Assembly (NCBI RefSeq): GCF_958295425.1
Contig: NC_081144.1
Span: 21,242,853 to 21,306,852, forward strand
From: Solea solea
Taxonomy: Eukaryota; Chordata; Actinopteri; Pleuronectiformes; Soleidae
Reading direction: 5' to 3'
Length of the DNA stretch: 64,000 nucleotides
The position numbers and the translations under genes were made by a program. This document shows positions 22,690 to 35,400 of this stretch, piece after piece (within the stretch, counting starts at the first letter, position 1; each line of letters starts with the position of its first letter). Under the pieces are notes generated by a model. It was not told the DNA's origin. It did no database searches and saw only the letters and a program-made list of their open reading frames with translations.

Positions 22690-24262
22690 ATTGCGCAGGA
22701 CAGTTTTGTAGGCAGTGTTCATTTCGTTGACAAAAACCGTGACCTTTCATAGACATATGTCCTTTTCCTTATTTTTCTGGACATTAACTCCTCAGGAAAA
22801 TGTCATACAGACTTCTTTCCGCAACCAGCACAGTTGGTTTATATTTATACTTCTATCCTCTGGAGAACCAGAAGACTACATGCACTTGTATTTACGGTCT
22901 ATGGTGAAAAATGTATATTAAGAGAAATGGGAAAAGTACATGAGCGACGTTGATATTCAATATACTGTGAAACTGTCATCATTCACGCAGAAAACATTTT
23001 TCAACACAAAAATAAACTTTCTTTAAGGAGGATTTTATGTATTACGTGCTCTCACTTTACATTACCATGTGTCTATTTGTTAAGTCATTTCAAACGAGAA
23101 CTGTAAGAACAGTGGGGATAAGAATTATCGTTAAACTCTTGTTTGAAAACTGCACACAATACACGCAGGGATATATATGTTCACATGCTAAAGAAGAATA
23201 AATGCATACACGTGGTGCCAGAATTCAGAGAAGCCAATAATAATAACTCAATTATATCCCAGGAAAGCTATTTCCAAAGCTTGAGCCCCAGAACATTTCC
23301 AAATGTATTACAGTGGGGTGGTCTCTTTTTTCAGTGGACCAGTTTGATTGGAAAAGTGTGTAAAACTATTGACTTTGCACAGAACAGTTTATTCTTCTCC
23401 CCTGCTTTAGCTCTTCATTAGTATGGCAGAAATCAACGATAATCAGCCCAAATATTAGTTTAGGATCAGTTCTGATGTTCGTCAGTGTCCTGCTTTTCTG
23501 CTCGTGGCGTGACTGTTACTTTCGACCTAGATTTTCTAAACTCTTGTGTCACTGAGCTGAATGCTTCTGTTGTGATGCGACGGCGATGGAAACACCGTCG
23601 CATGAAGCTCCGTCGACAGACTAAACTGAAGTTTGTTTTGCACCGTTCGAATCCGGCCGTGAGATAAGATTGACGATGACATCAGACAAAGTTTCATGAG
23701 ATGAATCGAGCGTGTGAGCGACATGTGATAAAGTTCAATGAGGTAATGTGATGCAAATAGACGTGTTTAAAGATACAGCACAATAAGGTTATGAGAGACA
23801 GACGGCAGATTATGGTCTGTTGTGAAACAACATGCCCTTTAACAGGACTTTTGAAAGTGATGAATATGTTCACTGTGTGTATTGGTGGGTGTTTTATATG
23901 GAAATGTGAATGAGTTTTCTTTGTTTCATCAGTAATTGGCTCCGGCTCCACTGGTTTGGCCTGAGCTCCTGCTCTGTTCCTGGCTCCGTGACAGTGACAC
24001 TGACCTGGTGGAAATGCTGCTGAGCCTGCCAACTGGACTAAACACACACACACACACACACAAACACACAGATACAGCTGTTAGCCAGCATGGTGGTCAT
24101 CATCACCTGCGTGACACAGACACAAACACCCCAACATACACAAAACACACACCACTATGATGCAACCTCACAAAGTAGAGAAAAAAAAAATCTGTTGAAT
24201 TAAATTTCAAATTAAAAATCAATACCTCTGTGGCTGTTTTATGATTGTTTTATCAAATATAA
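22690..24262. other. Stretch without a recognised gene
   Basis: This includes a 9-bp-arm hairpin ATGCGACGG/CCGTCGCAT (23575-23603) within a CpG-richer patch at 23490-23680, and a (CA)n run at about 24042-24070. No gene is seen. Confidence 0.4.
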
Positions 24263-24538
24263 ATGAGGAAATCCACTTTATGGGGTATTATATCAAATAT
24301 AAAACCTTAACTAAATATTGATCCATAGTGGTGAGGAGACTGGAGTGTGTAGAAAATGAAACAAATAACAAATAATACATACATTTATTAAATAATAACA
24401 ACTAGTCACCTTATTCCTCTAGGTGGTACTTGATATAAAAGGTTTGAGAACCACTGCTTTAACTAACCACTATGGATCAATATTTAGTTAGTTAGGTTTT
24501 ATATTTGATATAATACCCCATAAAGTGGATTTCCTCAT
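24263..24538. mobile_element. Large inverted repeat, hAT-like MITE remnant
   Basis: Arms 24263-24332 and 24466-24538 are reverse complements apart from a 3-nt indel. The spacer contains GGTTTGAGAACCACTG (24441-24456), the reverse of the CAGTGGTTCTCAAAC terminus typical of a fish hAT MITE. A similar CAGTTTGAGAACC lies at 24673-24685. Confidence 0.7.
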
Positions 24539-24643
24539 CCTGTGGTGGTACTTCGTGGAAACTCAGAAATACTGATCACCGATACCCTGGTATATACAGT
24601 AGAACAGTATTTCTGAGTTTCCACGAAGTACCACCACAGGATG
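24536..24643. repeat. Perfect hairpin, 39-bp arms, 30-nt loop
   Basis: Arms 24536-24574 and 24605-24643 are exact reverse complements. The structure adjoins the right arm of the preceding inverted repeat, giving two nested or side-by-side palindromes within 380 bp. Confidence 0.95.
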
Positions 24644-24699
24644 CTTGCGTACCACTGGGGGTACATGTACCACAGTTTGAGAACCATGCCCTGGGCTCA

Positions 24700-27600
24700 G
24701 CTACACAACCTTTTGTCAGTTGAATTGGCTCCTTGTAACTGTGATTTTTGATATCTCAATGTCGATACTGATTCTAGAATGATGTTCTTTTTATACCAGT
24801 CTTCAGTTTTAGCTGCCCGAGTCCAACATGGAGCAACTTTCTGCTTTCATATTTGTCCCATGCAGCTGTGTGTTACATTTGTTGTTAGTTTAGATCTTCT
24901 CAACATACCTTCTTCTTTCATCTAATAAGCGCCAGACTCTCAAAACACAACACACATGTTCAGCCCCTCCTTCCTCCTCGCCTCAAGACGAATCGAAGAG
25001 AAGCGAGACAATCCAAAGCACTGTCTAACAGGATGCTACAGGCTTATTGTCTCACGTACACTAATGACATTAACTCCTTAGAGATTGGGATTTGGTAATT
25101 TGATATTTTTTTAATATTTGATACCACAAAATTATTGAAGTTTGATACCCAGCCCTCGTCAATCCCCAACTCATAGGGACAAAGTTTCGGTTCTCTCGTC
25201 ATCACAGCTTCAACGACTGCTGCTACCGCCCAAATCCGGATATTAAATGTGATATTTTGTCTTTCCTTTGCTTGTAAACAAGACCCAGGAAGGCAACAAC
25301 TTGTTCCCAACCAAATGTGAGCTGTTCATGGTTTTGTACATAATTATAGGCGTTGACTCTGGTCCAAACCAAGCATGAAACCATAAGCATGTTCCTACAC
25401 AGCATTCATTATTTCACCCTTAGGGATATTGTGTGAGTTTATTGAGAAACAGCGTTTACAGTGGTTCAAATATTTGCTCAAGATGCCTCCTGAAGCATCT
25501 CTCACTGTAGGTGCAGTATTCAAAGTGGATGGAACTCAGAGGAGATTCTTCTTGAGAGTTTGCCCATCCCATGTCACCAATGAACATCTAATTTCCCCTT
25601 TAATGGCTGGGGAGATGACTTTGTTGCTACTGCAACTCACACACTGATGAGCCCCAACAATAGACAAATGGGTGGCTTGATTACAAAAATCATGAATAAA
25701 GATAGTTCTGGTAACTCCAGCTCACTGTGCTTCTGATTTTATGTACGTGATAACAAACATGCTTGCTGCATCTCTTTAACTTCCAGTGCTTACAGTCACA
25801 TACTCTCTATGTATGAATGTGTACATATACTTTACATTATCTTGATTTCTACTCTATGTATATAAGTTCAACCAGTACATGGTTTCCAGATGGGGTTATG
25901 GAAACTGACTGACATCAAAATAATAATCTTCATCGCAATTTCCAATAATTCCCGTCCATTTTGGGCCAAATGATGACCAATAAACGCCTTGATTATGGCC
26001 TGTCCACCCATGGGACGCAGCCAACGGCATGATTTTCCTGACAAATCTGTGTTCGGTTTTATGGGTGTGGTTGAGCACTTATCCTGGTGGACGGTCGAGG
26101 AGACTCTTGCACAATGCATCCTTTGCTTGTGTCCAGCAGGAGCATGAAGACAGGAGGCTAAATGCTGCATGCATGTGTTGCATTTAAAGTCACACACAAG
26201 TGAGATGTGTTTTTATCTTTGTTTTTTAATCTGTGTCTTGCTTTATCTTTGTCTAAATGGCAGTTGACTCCCCAGGCTACGGCTGAGCAGAAAGACAGGT
26301 AAGGCAGGTGAATCCTGGGAGTAGAGAATTCCTCTTGAAATGGATGTGTAATTGTGGTTTTTCTGTGAATTTACTATGAATTGCAAGCAAAAGGACTAGT
26401 TAGGACTAGAGATGGAGCTACATAGACTGATTGAGTTGATCAGGAAACACCCATGTGTTATTGATTGATGATGGCAATCAGGTGTGGGGAGACCAAGGTT
26501 GTAGGGGAGAGGGAGAAAGAAAGGGATGGACAAACACAATGTCCACTCTTAAACAAACACCCACACAGGTGTCACAGGTGGGCCATGACACAGGTGTGGG
26601 GTTGCGGTGATTTTCCCCATCACAACCCCAACAACTACCTGGTGAGCACAGTTGAGCAGATCTAAGGTGGTTGAGACCAAACATAGAGCTAAAAGGAGGA
26701 AATAATGGTCTCATATTCATTAGTTATCTGTTTGCTGTTTGCTGTATCAGTTGGATGGAAAAATAAGTGTCTGTATGCTAGAAAGTTCTCAACTTCAACT
26801 TAGAAATTCAACTTACTTATGAGTAATAAGTTGTTTCCATTACTTGTCTCTACTGCTCTCAAATGGCCAAGAAAGAAAAAAAAAAAAGAGTTACTGCTGC
26901 TTTAATAGATTTCTTTCCCGGTAACTGAACAAAGTGTGATACAACAAGTACCAAGCTGTAAAACATCTGAAAAGGCTTTCTGGAAAAAAAAAAAAAACAC
27001 ACCCATAATCCCTCTGGTGTGGAAGAGATGACATGAGAGATGACGAAAGTTTCTGCAGCAGTTCCAACTACGAACTGATGCTGAATCAATACTTACTGCA
27101 ATAACAAAGAATATGTTTTAAAAAGTACATATCTAGGGGGGACAGCAAAGAAAGATAAGAAAACCATGGTATTATTTAAAAGAATGAACAGGGTTCTCAA
27201 TGATGCCAAATGTTTGTATGTTTTGTCAGAGACAGCTTAGCAGTGTGACACCGTTTACATGATGTTGTGTGCGATTTGTTTCATTTGACAAAAACTTGAT
27301 GTGTGACTGTGCTATACTTAAGTCAGTATTTGTTTATCTGCTTAGGCAGCAAGATCCCTTCTATCAATACAGCAAAGTACAAGCAAAATGTGACACGTCA
27401 ACCCCAAAGAAACATCCACATTTATTTGTTACAAGTTGTTTTTTTGTGGCACACTTAATCAATTATTGAAGTAGGACTTGCCAAAAAAAATGGAACTGAT
27501 CAATTAGCCATGGCCATTATTTGAAGACATTAAATTATATTATATGGCACTTTACATCTTTTTAATCTCCCTGCGCTGCGCTGCATTTGGCCTAGTGCAA

Positions 27601-29997
27601 GGATTTTAAATAGGCTAGAGATTAAAGATTAATATTGATATATTTTGGGGAAAAAACAAAATTTTGCTCGATATTATGTCACGACGTCAGACCATCATAT
27701 TTTGTCATGCAGTGTGAGTGGACCAAAAATGACTCCCAATGTTACTCTCTTCTTTGGTTCCCTGGACACGCTGACAGCCTCTGTTGTCCTCTTAATAAGT
27801 AAATTATTAAAATCCCCTTTTCTTCAATTAAAGGGAGCATATAGGAGGATTTATTGGCAGAAATTGAATAAACTTGTATATTAAGTGTACAATTGCTTCA
27901 AAGTAAACTAATCTGTTTGTTTTTGTTCTTCCTTTTCTTCTTTTTATGCTGAAAGGTGAACTGCTGCCCTCCACAGTGAGATACACGGCTCATATGTGCC
28001 GTGTTGTCTATTTTCCTCTGAATCCTTAAAATTGGCATCATGATCTATTGAAGTAGACCTGAAACTAGCATCTGAGACCATTAACGCCTCAGGAAAACAT
28101 TTAAATGTTTACCAGTGTCATAAATCAAATGAGAAATCTAATTTTCCCATAGACTTTCATTAAATTGAACATATTTGAGCAACCACTGGAGTTTCCCGCT
28201 GGTAGCATTCTGTGTTGTCCTCAACAAAGAAGCAAAACGGAAGACTACGTCCAGTTTTTATATGCAGTCAATGGACTGGACGGTAATTCAAGTAATGTTA
28301 AAACGTTAATTTTTATTAGGTAAGATTCTTATACCCAGTGTGTGAGCATGTATGAATGTCCTGCCACACGACCGACTGAGAATTTCACCCACCACTTTAC
28401 ATGCAAGAAGACACATGTCTCTCTTTGTCCCCCCCCCCACTCGTTCCCCACATACACAGGAAAAATAAACTTCCCAAGGTGTTGCATGAAAGAGGCTTGT
28501 GTTTGCACTTTATTTTCCACCACACTCGGCCTCTGAACGCAAGCCAGCACTGGAAACAAACAAGTACACCAAGAACTTGAAGGAAAACAAAATAATCCCC
28601 AAAACCAGATTTTGCGAAACTCCATAAATCCCTTCAGAATAATTATCTTCACGCTTGTTCCCTTCAAAAGTACACGAGAGGTCAAACCCAGTGGCGTAGC
28701 ACCGGTGCTGGTGTCGATAAAGGGCCTCGCGTCTCTGACCTCGCCGCCCCGCTCACCTCCAGTGTCATGAAAGTGAACTCTGAATAGTGAAAATGATACG
28801 GTGGACATCTTTTTGGCGCAGCCGTGCAGACAGTGAGCGTGGGAAGTTCACCCGAGTGTCGGCTCGCTTCAAGCTGTGCTTCAGGTCATTCCAGTGCAAA
28901 CAAGCAAGACGCTGCAAAAGTCATCCGGTGACAGTATGCTTGTGAGGTTGGAGTCTTCAGTAGTAGCTGTCAGTGGAGATGTGCCGTGGGCAACTTGTGG
29001 TAAAATTATTGACTGGGAAAGAGTTCTGATATCAAAATGTAGATTTCAGGCCTTTGATGTGGTTGAATTCAATCAACAAAATACTCAGGTGAAATGGAGA
29101 TTAATGATGAATGGAAATAATAGATTTTTAACATGTCTGCCTTTGGGGTGTTTATCTAAAACTGTAGTATTAAATTTGAAAGTTGTCAAATCACTTCACA
29201 CAATACTGTTGAAGTATATCAGCTCCAAACAACTCTCTCAATCGTAATATTAAATGTCACATCAGCTGGCGTTATTCTTATAAGTGATTTAGCTCAGTGT
29301 TGCTGTGTTTCCATTGTGAGTCAACTACAGAGCCTGGGTAGGGTCATGGTTGGAAATATTTTTAGACCAAACTTTGGTGTTACCCTTGCTCCGCGGCTCC
29401 ATGCCCCAGGCCGGCACTCCAGCTGGAGCTCCATGGCTCCAATAAATGCAGCTACAAATAAAGGATAACTTTTGTGTGTTTCCACCCCGGTGCTCCCTTG
29501 GCTCTCTCCATGCCTCAGGCAGCCCTGCCCGCGTTTGCACGTGGAGAGCCGGGGGAACGTTCAGAAAGTTCAGTCTAAAAATAATTCCCACCGTGACCAT
29601 ACTTTGTAATACTTGCTCAGCAGTTTTACAGGATATATGCCTCTTGACCCCACCTGCCTCTGTGCTGGTGCTGTATACACACAATTGCTCCCTCAGTCAA
29701 TTCTGATAGTTTTCAGATGAAGGACGCAGCATACATCACCAAAATTCATCAAAAGTTAATATTCTGTTCGGAAATCTGCCATTTGTTTATAGTGAAGTTG
29801 TAGCCATTGTTTGAAATTGAAATTCTCGGCAGTACTAGTTACTTCACTTTAACGCAATCTCAGTCTCGCTTTCGGTCTTGTTTTTTTTTTCCATTCTACA
29901 GTTGTCGTCTGCTTTTTACTTTGAAAATCAGTGTCATCTGACATTGTACAAACATCTTTAAACAATTAAAATAATAAAAACTAAGAAAAAAAAGCCT
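24700..29997. other. Stretch without a recognised gene
   Basis: I find no supported gene in 5.3 kb. At 25429-25510 a plus-strand frame reads EKQRLQWFKYLLKMPPEAS, which resembles the RLxWFGHxxRMP motif near the end of some LINE proteins, but too little remains to assign. A fragment with TTTTTATATGCAGTCAATGG near 28255-28274 matches a common fish repeat tail. A10-A12 runs occur near 26876 and 26983, and a C9 run near 28430. Confidence 0.35.
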
Positions 29998-30449
29998 TAA
30001 CTACGACCTCCCCTAAAGAAAATAAGCATGGCTCAATGATTGCCTGAACATAAAAGGATGCCACAAAGTTACCCAATTAACAATTGAGTTTTATTTTGTC
30101 ATTTCAGACGAAGTGAGCAAAAAGGAAAGGATTGGAGATCCCGGCAAAAGTAATAGAAAAGGTGGGTAGCGTCTGGGCCAGCCCAGCAATGGACCGTAGG
30201 ACCCAGCACATCCCCAAAAAGAAAAGCAGATTGAATAAACTAAGCCCAAAAACAGGAGTGATGGTATCTTTCAACCAACTAAAACATGAAGCAGCAACTG
30301 AGGAGGGGAAAACAAGGGCAGTCAGCTGGACAGACAAACAAAAACTCTTTCCTCCTCCTTTTAAACTTCCCTCCCCACGATGACACTTTCTCCCTCTCCA
30401 CTCACAGCGCAGGGATCGCAATCACTGAAATGAAACACAGGTGAGTGGA
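29998..30449 (-). mobile_element. Decayed LTR, older relative of the solo LTR at 37.7 kb
   Basis: About 450 bp align in order with 37744-38180. Shared landmarks include AAGCATGGCT, GACGAAGTGAGCAAAAAGG (ACAAAGTGAGCAAAAACA in the other), CAACCAACTAAAACATGAA, TTTCCTCCTCCTTTTAAACT, CTTTCTCCCTCTCCACTCAC and ATCACTGAAATGAAACACAG. The ends are blurred and no target duplication is clear. It has the same orientation as the other copy. Confidence 0.7.
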
Positions 30450-30724
30450 GAGGAGGGACAGAGGGGAGGGAGACACCCCCACCCTCAGAGGGTGAATAAC
30501 GGGAGTGAAACAAGTGATTCACACACACACACACACAAATATTATCCCTATGTCCGACAATAATACACAACCTGCTGCTGCTTTTGTTTTTTTTGTTAAC
30601 CATTTAAAAGGTTTATTAAAATCAAGCACAAAATGTCTGCTGGCAGTCTGGCTGGGACTGGTTTGAGGAAGTTCACTGCAGCTGGGATGTTCAGGCCTCT
30701 TATACGGATTCCATGCACACCTGC

Positions 30725-30771
<47 letters not shown>

Positions 30772-31734
30772 GATAAGATAGATAGATTATTAACAAATGA
30801 ATTACGTCTTGTGAAGACATGAAGCAGTAACAAGACCTCCTTTGAGAAAACCCCCCAAGGCCATTATGGGTTTACATAAAACTCCTGTTGCATGTGTTGC
30901 CTGCGTTCCTGCATATTTGTCTATTTGTGTGCACACATGGAGTTTTGCTTGTTTTTTATGAATGCTTAAACATTCGGCGCATGTGTGTGTGTGTGTGTGT
31001 GTGTGGGAACTCGGTTCAAAAGCCTCCCGCTGCGAGCGTGTGTGTATGTGTGTGTGTGTGACCGAACGTGTGTCACACATCTCACCATCTGCACAACAGC
31101 AGACGCAGCGCCAGCAAACGGCCTATTTCTTCCTCCACCCCTCGCTGTGAATTCCTTGCATTCACAAGACTGGAGGGCAACTCGCGACGAGAGCGCTCGG
31201 CACAAGTGTGTTATGTTTTCCCCGCTCTCCATTTTTTTTTACAACTCTCTCTTGTGCCTTAGAGGAGCATGCACGTTGACGTGCCTCTAAATTCATGGCC
31301 TCTTTTCTTAAAGGGCTGTCAGGGCGAGCGTAAGCAAGCGCAGTGTAGCCACAGAGCTCCTCCGCAGCTGTAAATCACGTGGTAAAAGACGGCAATAGGG
31401 TGTGGGAGGGGGCGCTGGATGTATTGCTTGTTATATGGCTCCCATGTGCAGAAATACTGCTGTTATATATGCAAGTCAAGCCACATGCAAGCACACACAC
31501 AGACACACTGCGCACAAGAAGGAAAGTTTTGTTGTGTTGTGTTGTGTTGGGGGTGGGGGGGTTCTTAGTCTCACTGTGGCGTTTAGCTATTTGAGTCTCT
31601 GCAGGTTGACAAAATTAACCCTTGTGCTTCTCCTGAGCAACCCAAGTTTCCAAGTTTCCCCAAAGACACCTTCGTGTGTCTCGGTTGCTTTTGAGCCTGT
31701 GACAAACCTGATGTGCTTTGTCACTCTCAATTAA
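30450..31734. other. Microsatellite-rich non-coding stretch
   Basis: (CA)n at about 30520-30537, (GT)n at 30982-31005 and 31037-31060, and GTGTT repeats near 31531-31550. The segment 31100-31400 is CpG-richer but shows no exon or promoter pair I can support. Confidence 0.5.
30725..30787. repeat. (TAGA)n tetranucleotide microsatellite
   Basis: About twelve TAGA units, broken by a GGATAA variant near the right end. A GATA-type repeat that is probably polymorphic. Confidence 0.95.
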
Positions 31735-32456
31735 AGATATAGTATGTAACATTTCAGGACTAAAATATCTAAAAAATGACAAGGGGATCAATGACATTAT
31801 ACACTTCACCAGTCTCTGCTGTTGTAAAATGACCATGGAGGTTTTAAACGGCTTACAAACACTTAACTCTCCTATGACTCTCCTGTCTCTTGCACAGCAC
31901 TTCCTGTTAGAAACATGGGTACCATAGCCGTAGCTGTATGCTACTGTTAATGCATTCTTTTATAAAGTACCTTAAAGCAATAAAATACAAGTATCTTACC
32001 AGGAAATTACTTTTTTTTAGAAGGTGAAGTCACATCTTTTACAATATTACTTGAGTAAAAGTCTTAAAGTTAATGACATTTACTATACTTAAGTATCAAA
32101 AGTAATTTTCTGGTATAAAATATACTTAGGTTTGAGAAGATTCCCGGCCTCTCCTGAGGCAAGACACTGAACCTGACGTTGCTCCTCCTGTAAAGTTGAC
32201 AACAGATACGTGAATTTTGAACTTAAGTACACACATTACTGTGTTCTGCCACCAAAGCTCTCCCATGATTCCTTGCTGCTTCACGACATCAAACGTAAAC
32301 AAAAAGTTCCCCGTGTTCTAGTGATAGAGTCTTTTCAGGCTAATATTAGTTTCAATCTCCAATCGTATCGTATTCACTGTCTACACGGAAATGCAAGGCT
32401 GGCTTTCTGTTATCATTTTGACTGACCCCTAGTGGCAGAAGTTGCATACTGTGCAT
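31735..32456. mobile_element. TTAA-flanked MITE related to the 15.7-kb element
   Basis: The left terminus AGATATAGTATGTAACATTT and the right terminus (reverse complement ATGCACAGTATGCAACTTCT) are inverted copies. TTAA borders both (31731-31734 and 32457-32460). The interior includes a separate AT-rich piece at about 31960-32130 with ACTTGAGTAAAAGTCTTAAA, a motif of another common fish repeat, so it may be nested. Confidence 0.6.
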
Positions 32457-32460
32457 TTAA

Positions 32461-35400
32461 ATCAGTCTTTGTCGTGGCCCTCGCTGCATGACCATTGATT
32501 GCTGTGAGCACTGTTTTAATTGTTTTCCAATCATGGAAAAGTCAAATTGCAATAGGATATTTAATCCTCATTGTTCAGCTGTTTTAACTAAAACACAAAA
32601 TGTGCATAATGTGATTTGATTAGCTGCTTGGACAGTTGAACATTTAGCATTTTACACAGCCACCTGGGCCGGAATGCAACTCATTATCCATTCCTTTGTT
32701 TCTACTATACCTTCCTTCTCTCATGGTTCATGGTCTGGATTTCTATTTTCAGATATTCCCCAATAGAACAAATTATAAAATATCTTCAGAGGAAAGTTGC
32801 TAATAAAGCACTGATGACCGATGTGAACATCAACATGGTCAATTCGGGATTCTGGACGCTTCAAAATGAGAGTGAAATGTTTGCCACTTTTTCCAATCTA
32901 ATATTTCTTTTTAAAAAACAACAGAAAAAAAATAAATAGAGGAATTTCTATGTGCTTGTTTGTGCCGATCTGATGGATTCCAGATTTGCGGGCGTATTGT
33001 TGTGAATCTGATGAAGTGCGTGTTGACTGCGTGTTAAAACAGTCTCAGATTGTTTTTTGTTTTGTTTTTTTTTAATGCATCAAAAACAGCACTGTGACAC
33101 AATAATAATAAAAAAAGGTTAAATAAAATGAAGACACACAAGCCTTTGATGAAAACAGACACAACATCCTGTGTGCATCAAAAATAGTGACAAATCTATT
33201 CAGTCGGGTTATTGTTGCAGCTCTAGACTTAAACGGAGAGGAAGTCCAGAGTGATGTGGGGAAGTCTGTGGAAATGCAATCACTGATCTGGACCTGGACA
33301 ACTGTTTTAGTGCTTGGCAGAAAGTCAACATTTCTTGGTTTTGCCAAAATAACTTTGAAGATGTGACCAGCAGCTGGACAACAGTTAAGGTTTGGACTTT
33401 TCCGTATGGTAATATTTGAGAATGTTATGTAAGCTGAGGATTTCCCGTTTGCACGTGAAAGAAATACAGATTTAAAAGACTTCCTCAAGGTGAAACCTGG
33501 CAATTTGTTTGCAAGAGCACACTATCTTATTAGCTTTCATGAAAAATATTTATGAGGGTGTTGTTTGTATGAAAAACGGCAGGAAAGGTTGTGTGAGACA
33601 TAAAAAGAAATCATGCAGCAGACTAATGACACTTTAACTGTTGCATGAAGTAATACAAGTGTAATCAATAATAATAAACTTTAATTAGATTCACGTTTCA
33701 AAGCAAACTTATCATTTATCTTTCCAAAGGTCAGAGGATGCAACAATCACGGCTGAAGAAGTTTGCTGACAGTGACTTGAGCACAAAAACAGTTTTTGAC
33801 CTTCAGCGACGTAATGTTTCGTGACAACAGATCAATGGCCCTCAGGCCCAACTCTCCACAACATACCTCTGTTACTTCATCTAAAAAGATAATGACCATT
33901 ATATGACACATTTAAATTATATATCAGACTTTTTTTTCCCATAATTCAAAAACAGGATGGCACGACCTCAGATCCTCATTCTTTTGTTCTGCAAACACCA
34001 CCACAACATTCCTGTTGCTATTGACGCCACATGCTGACAGTAAATGTAACAGGTAACAGCTTCGGAATTAAAATTGATTGGTAAATAAAGTTGTTGAGTT
34101 TTTTTTTGGTTTTCTTTGCTGGTAATAAAACATTTTTATTTTCTTGTGAGCAAACAATAGAGCACCACAAGCTTCTTTTTGGTCATGCGCTCAGTAACAA
34201 TGCAGCATTTTTTTTTTTACCAGTAATGACATTCTTTGTGCTCAACTTTGCAGAAGCAGCACGGATGAGGTAGAAAATACAGTCGGTAACGTTATATAGC
34301 ATAAAGCATATAAGATATACAAGTAATTGGTAGTAAAAAAAACAAACAAACAATACAATACCCCCCAAAAAATATATAAACATAGAATAAAGTAAACTGT
34401 GAAATAAAATAAAACTAAACTACGAAGTCATTGAGCACATACAGATATTGAGCATATACAATATACTCAGAATAAATTGGGTTATTATAAGTAAGGAAGT
34501 ACATTGTGATTAGAGGGGGAGAGAGAGAGAAATGGACAAACGCCTGCTGCAAACTAGTGGTCAGAGATGCCAGTCGGCATCTATTTAGTATACTTTTTTC
34601 AATTCTTGCCATTTGAACAAAATCCGGTCTGATGTTTCTTTGTGTGTGACCCCTCGCTCGGTCAGACAGTCGTTTCCTCTTCCTCACTTCCTCAGATTCA
34701 GGCCCCAATCTCCCCACAACAACAACAACAGCTTTTAATAGGGTAAAAATCATCCTGCATAGTTTTGCTTTAAAACACAAAACCACTGGTAAGAATATTT
34801 GCATATCGACGGAGCACTTTTAGAGAATCAATACAGTATCACACCTTAAATTATTGTGACAGTTGAGCTTGGAAGAAATTTCACTCAACTAAAAAGTTCA
34901 ATTCCGGCCAATACGCCCACTCTTTATCCTCTGAGGGTCAAACGTTATGATGCAATCATGTGCACATTGCCTAACCGCAGTGTGCATGCCATTTGCAGCA
35001 GAATTGCCCCAAAAGCAACCAGTTTCATCCAGTCGAGCACTTTGCAGCCTGTGCATAGATCTGATAATTACAGGTCTGTGGACAGCATAGTGCGAGTGAA
35101 AAGGCTATTTACAACAATAACGTGTTCCATAAATCTAAACGCCGCCACTTCTTTAAAATAAACACCTCCTCGCACACTCTGCAGCCAGCAAAGTGTAGAC
35201 TGGCCTCCTCTGCGCAGTAACTTATAACAATGTGTTATTTGTTGCAAACACCTAAATGACTTTACGTCATCGTGGGGGATTCGCGTCTCCACAGTCTCTA
35301 CTGGGTCCAACTCGTTCATTCTCACTGTAAAATATAAGCATTTAGAAAATACGACAAAACCCACAGTGTCGCAGTAAGAAGACGAATTTCCTCTCTTGAA

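Noticed and set aside
25429..25647. LINE coding remnant
   Set aside because: About 20 residues (RLQWFKYLLKMPPEAS) resemble a LINE C-terminal motif, but nothing around them supports it, so it is only mentioned in the regional entry.
28329..28808. 159-codon minus-strand frame
   Set aside because: The composition is uneven, it crosses a C9 run, and it shows no family motif or splice context.
33072..33503. 143-codon minus-strand frame
   Set aside because: No domain, no splice or promoter context, and no relation to neighbours. Its length is within what chance allows in 64 kb on six frames.
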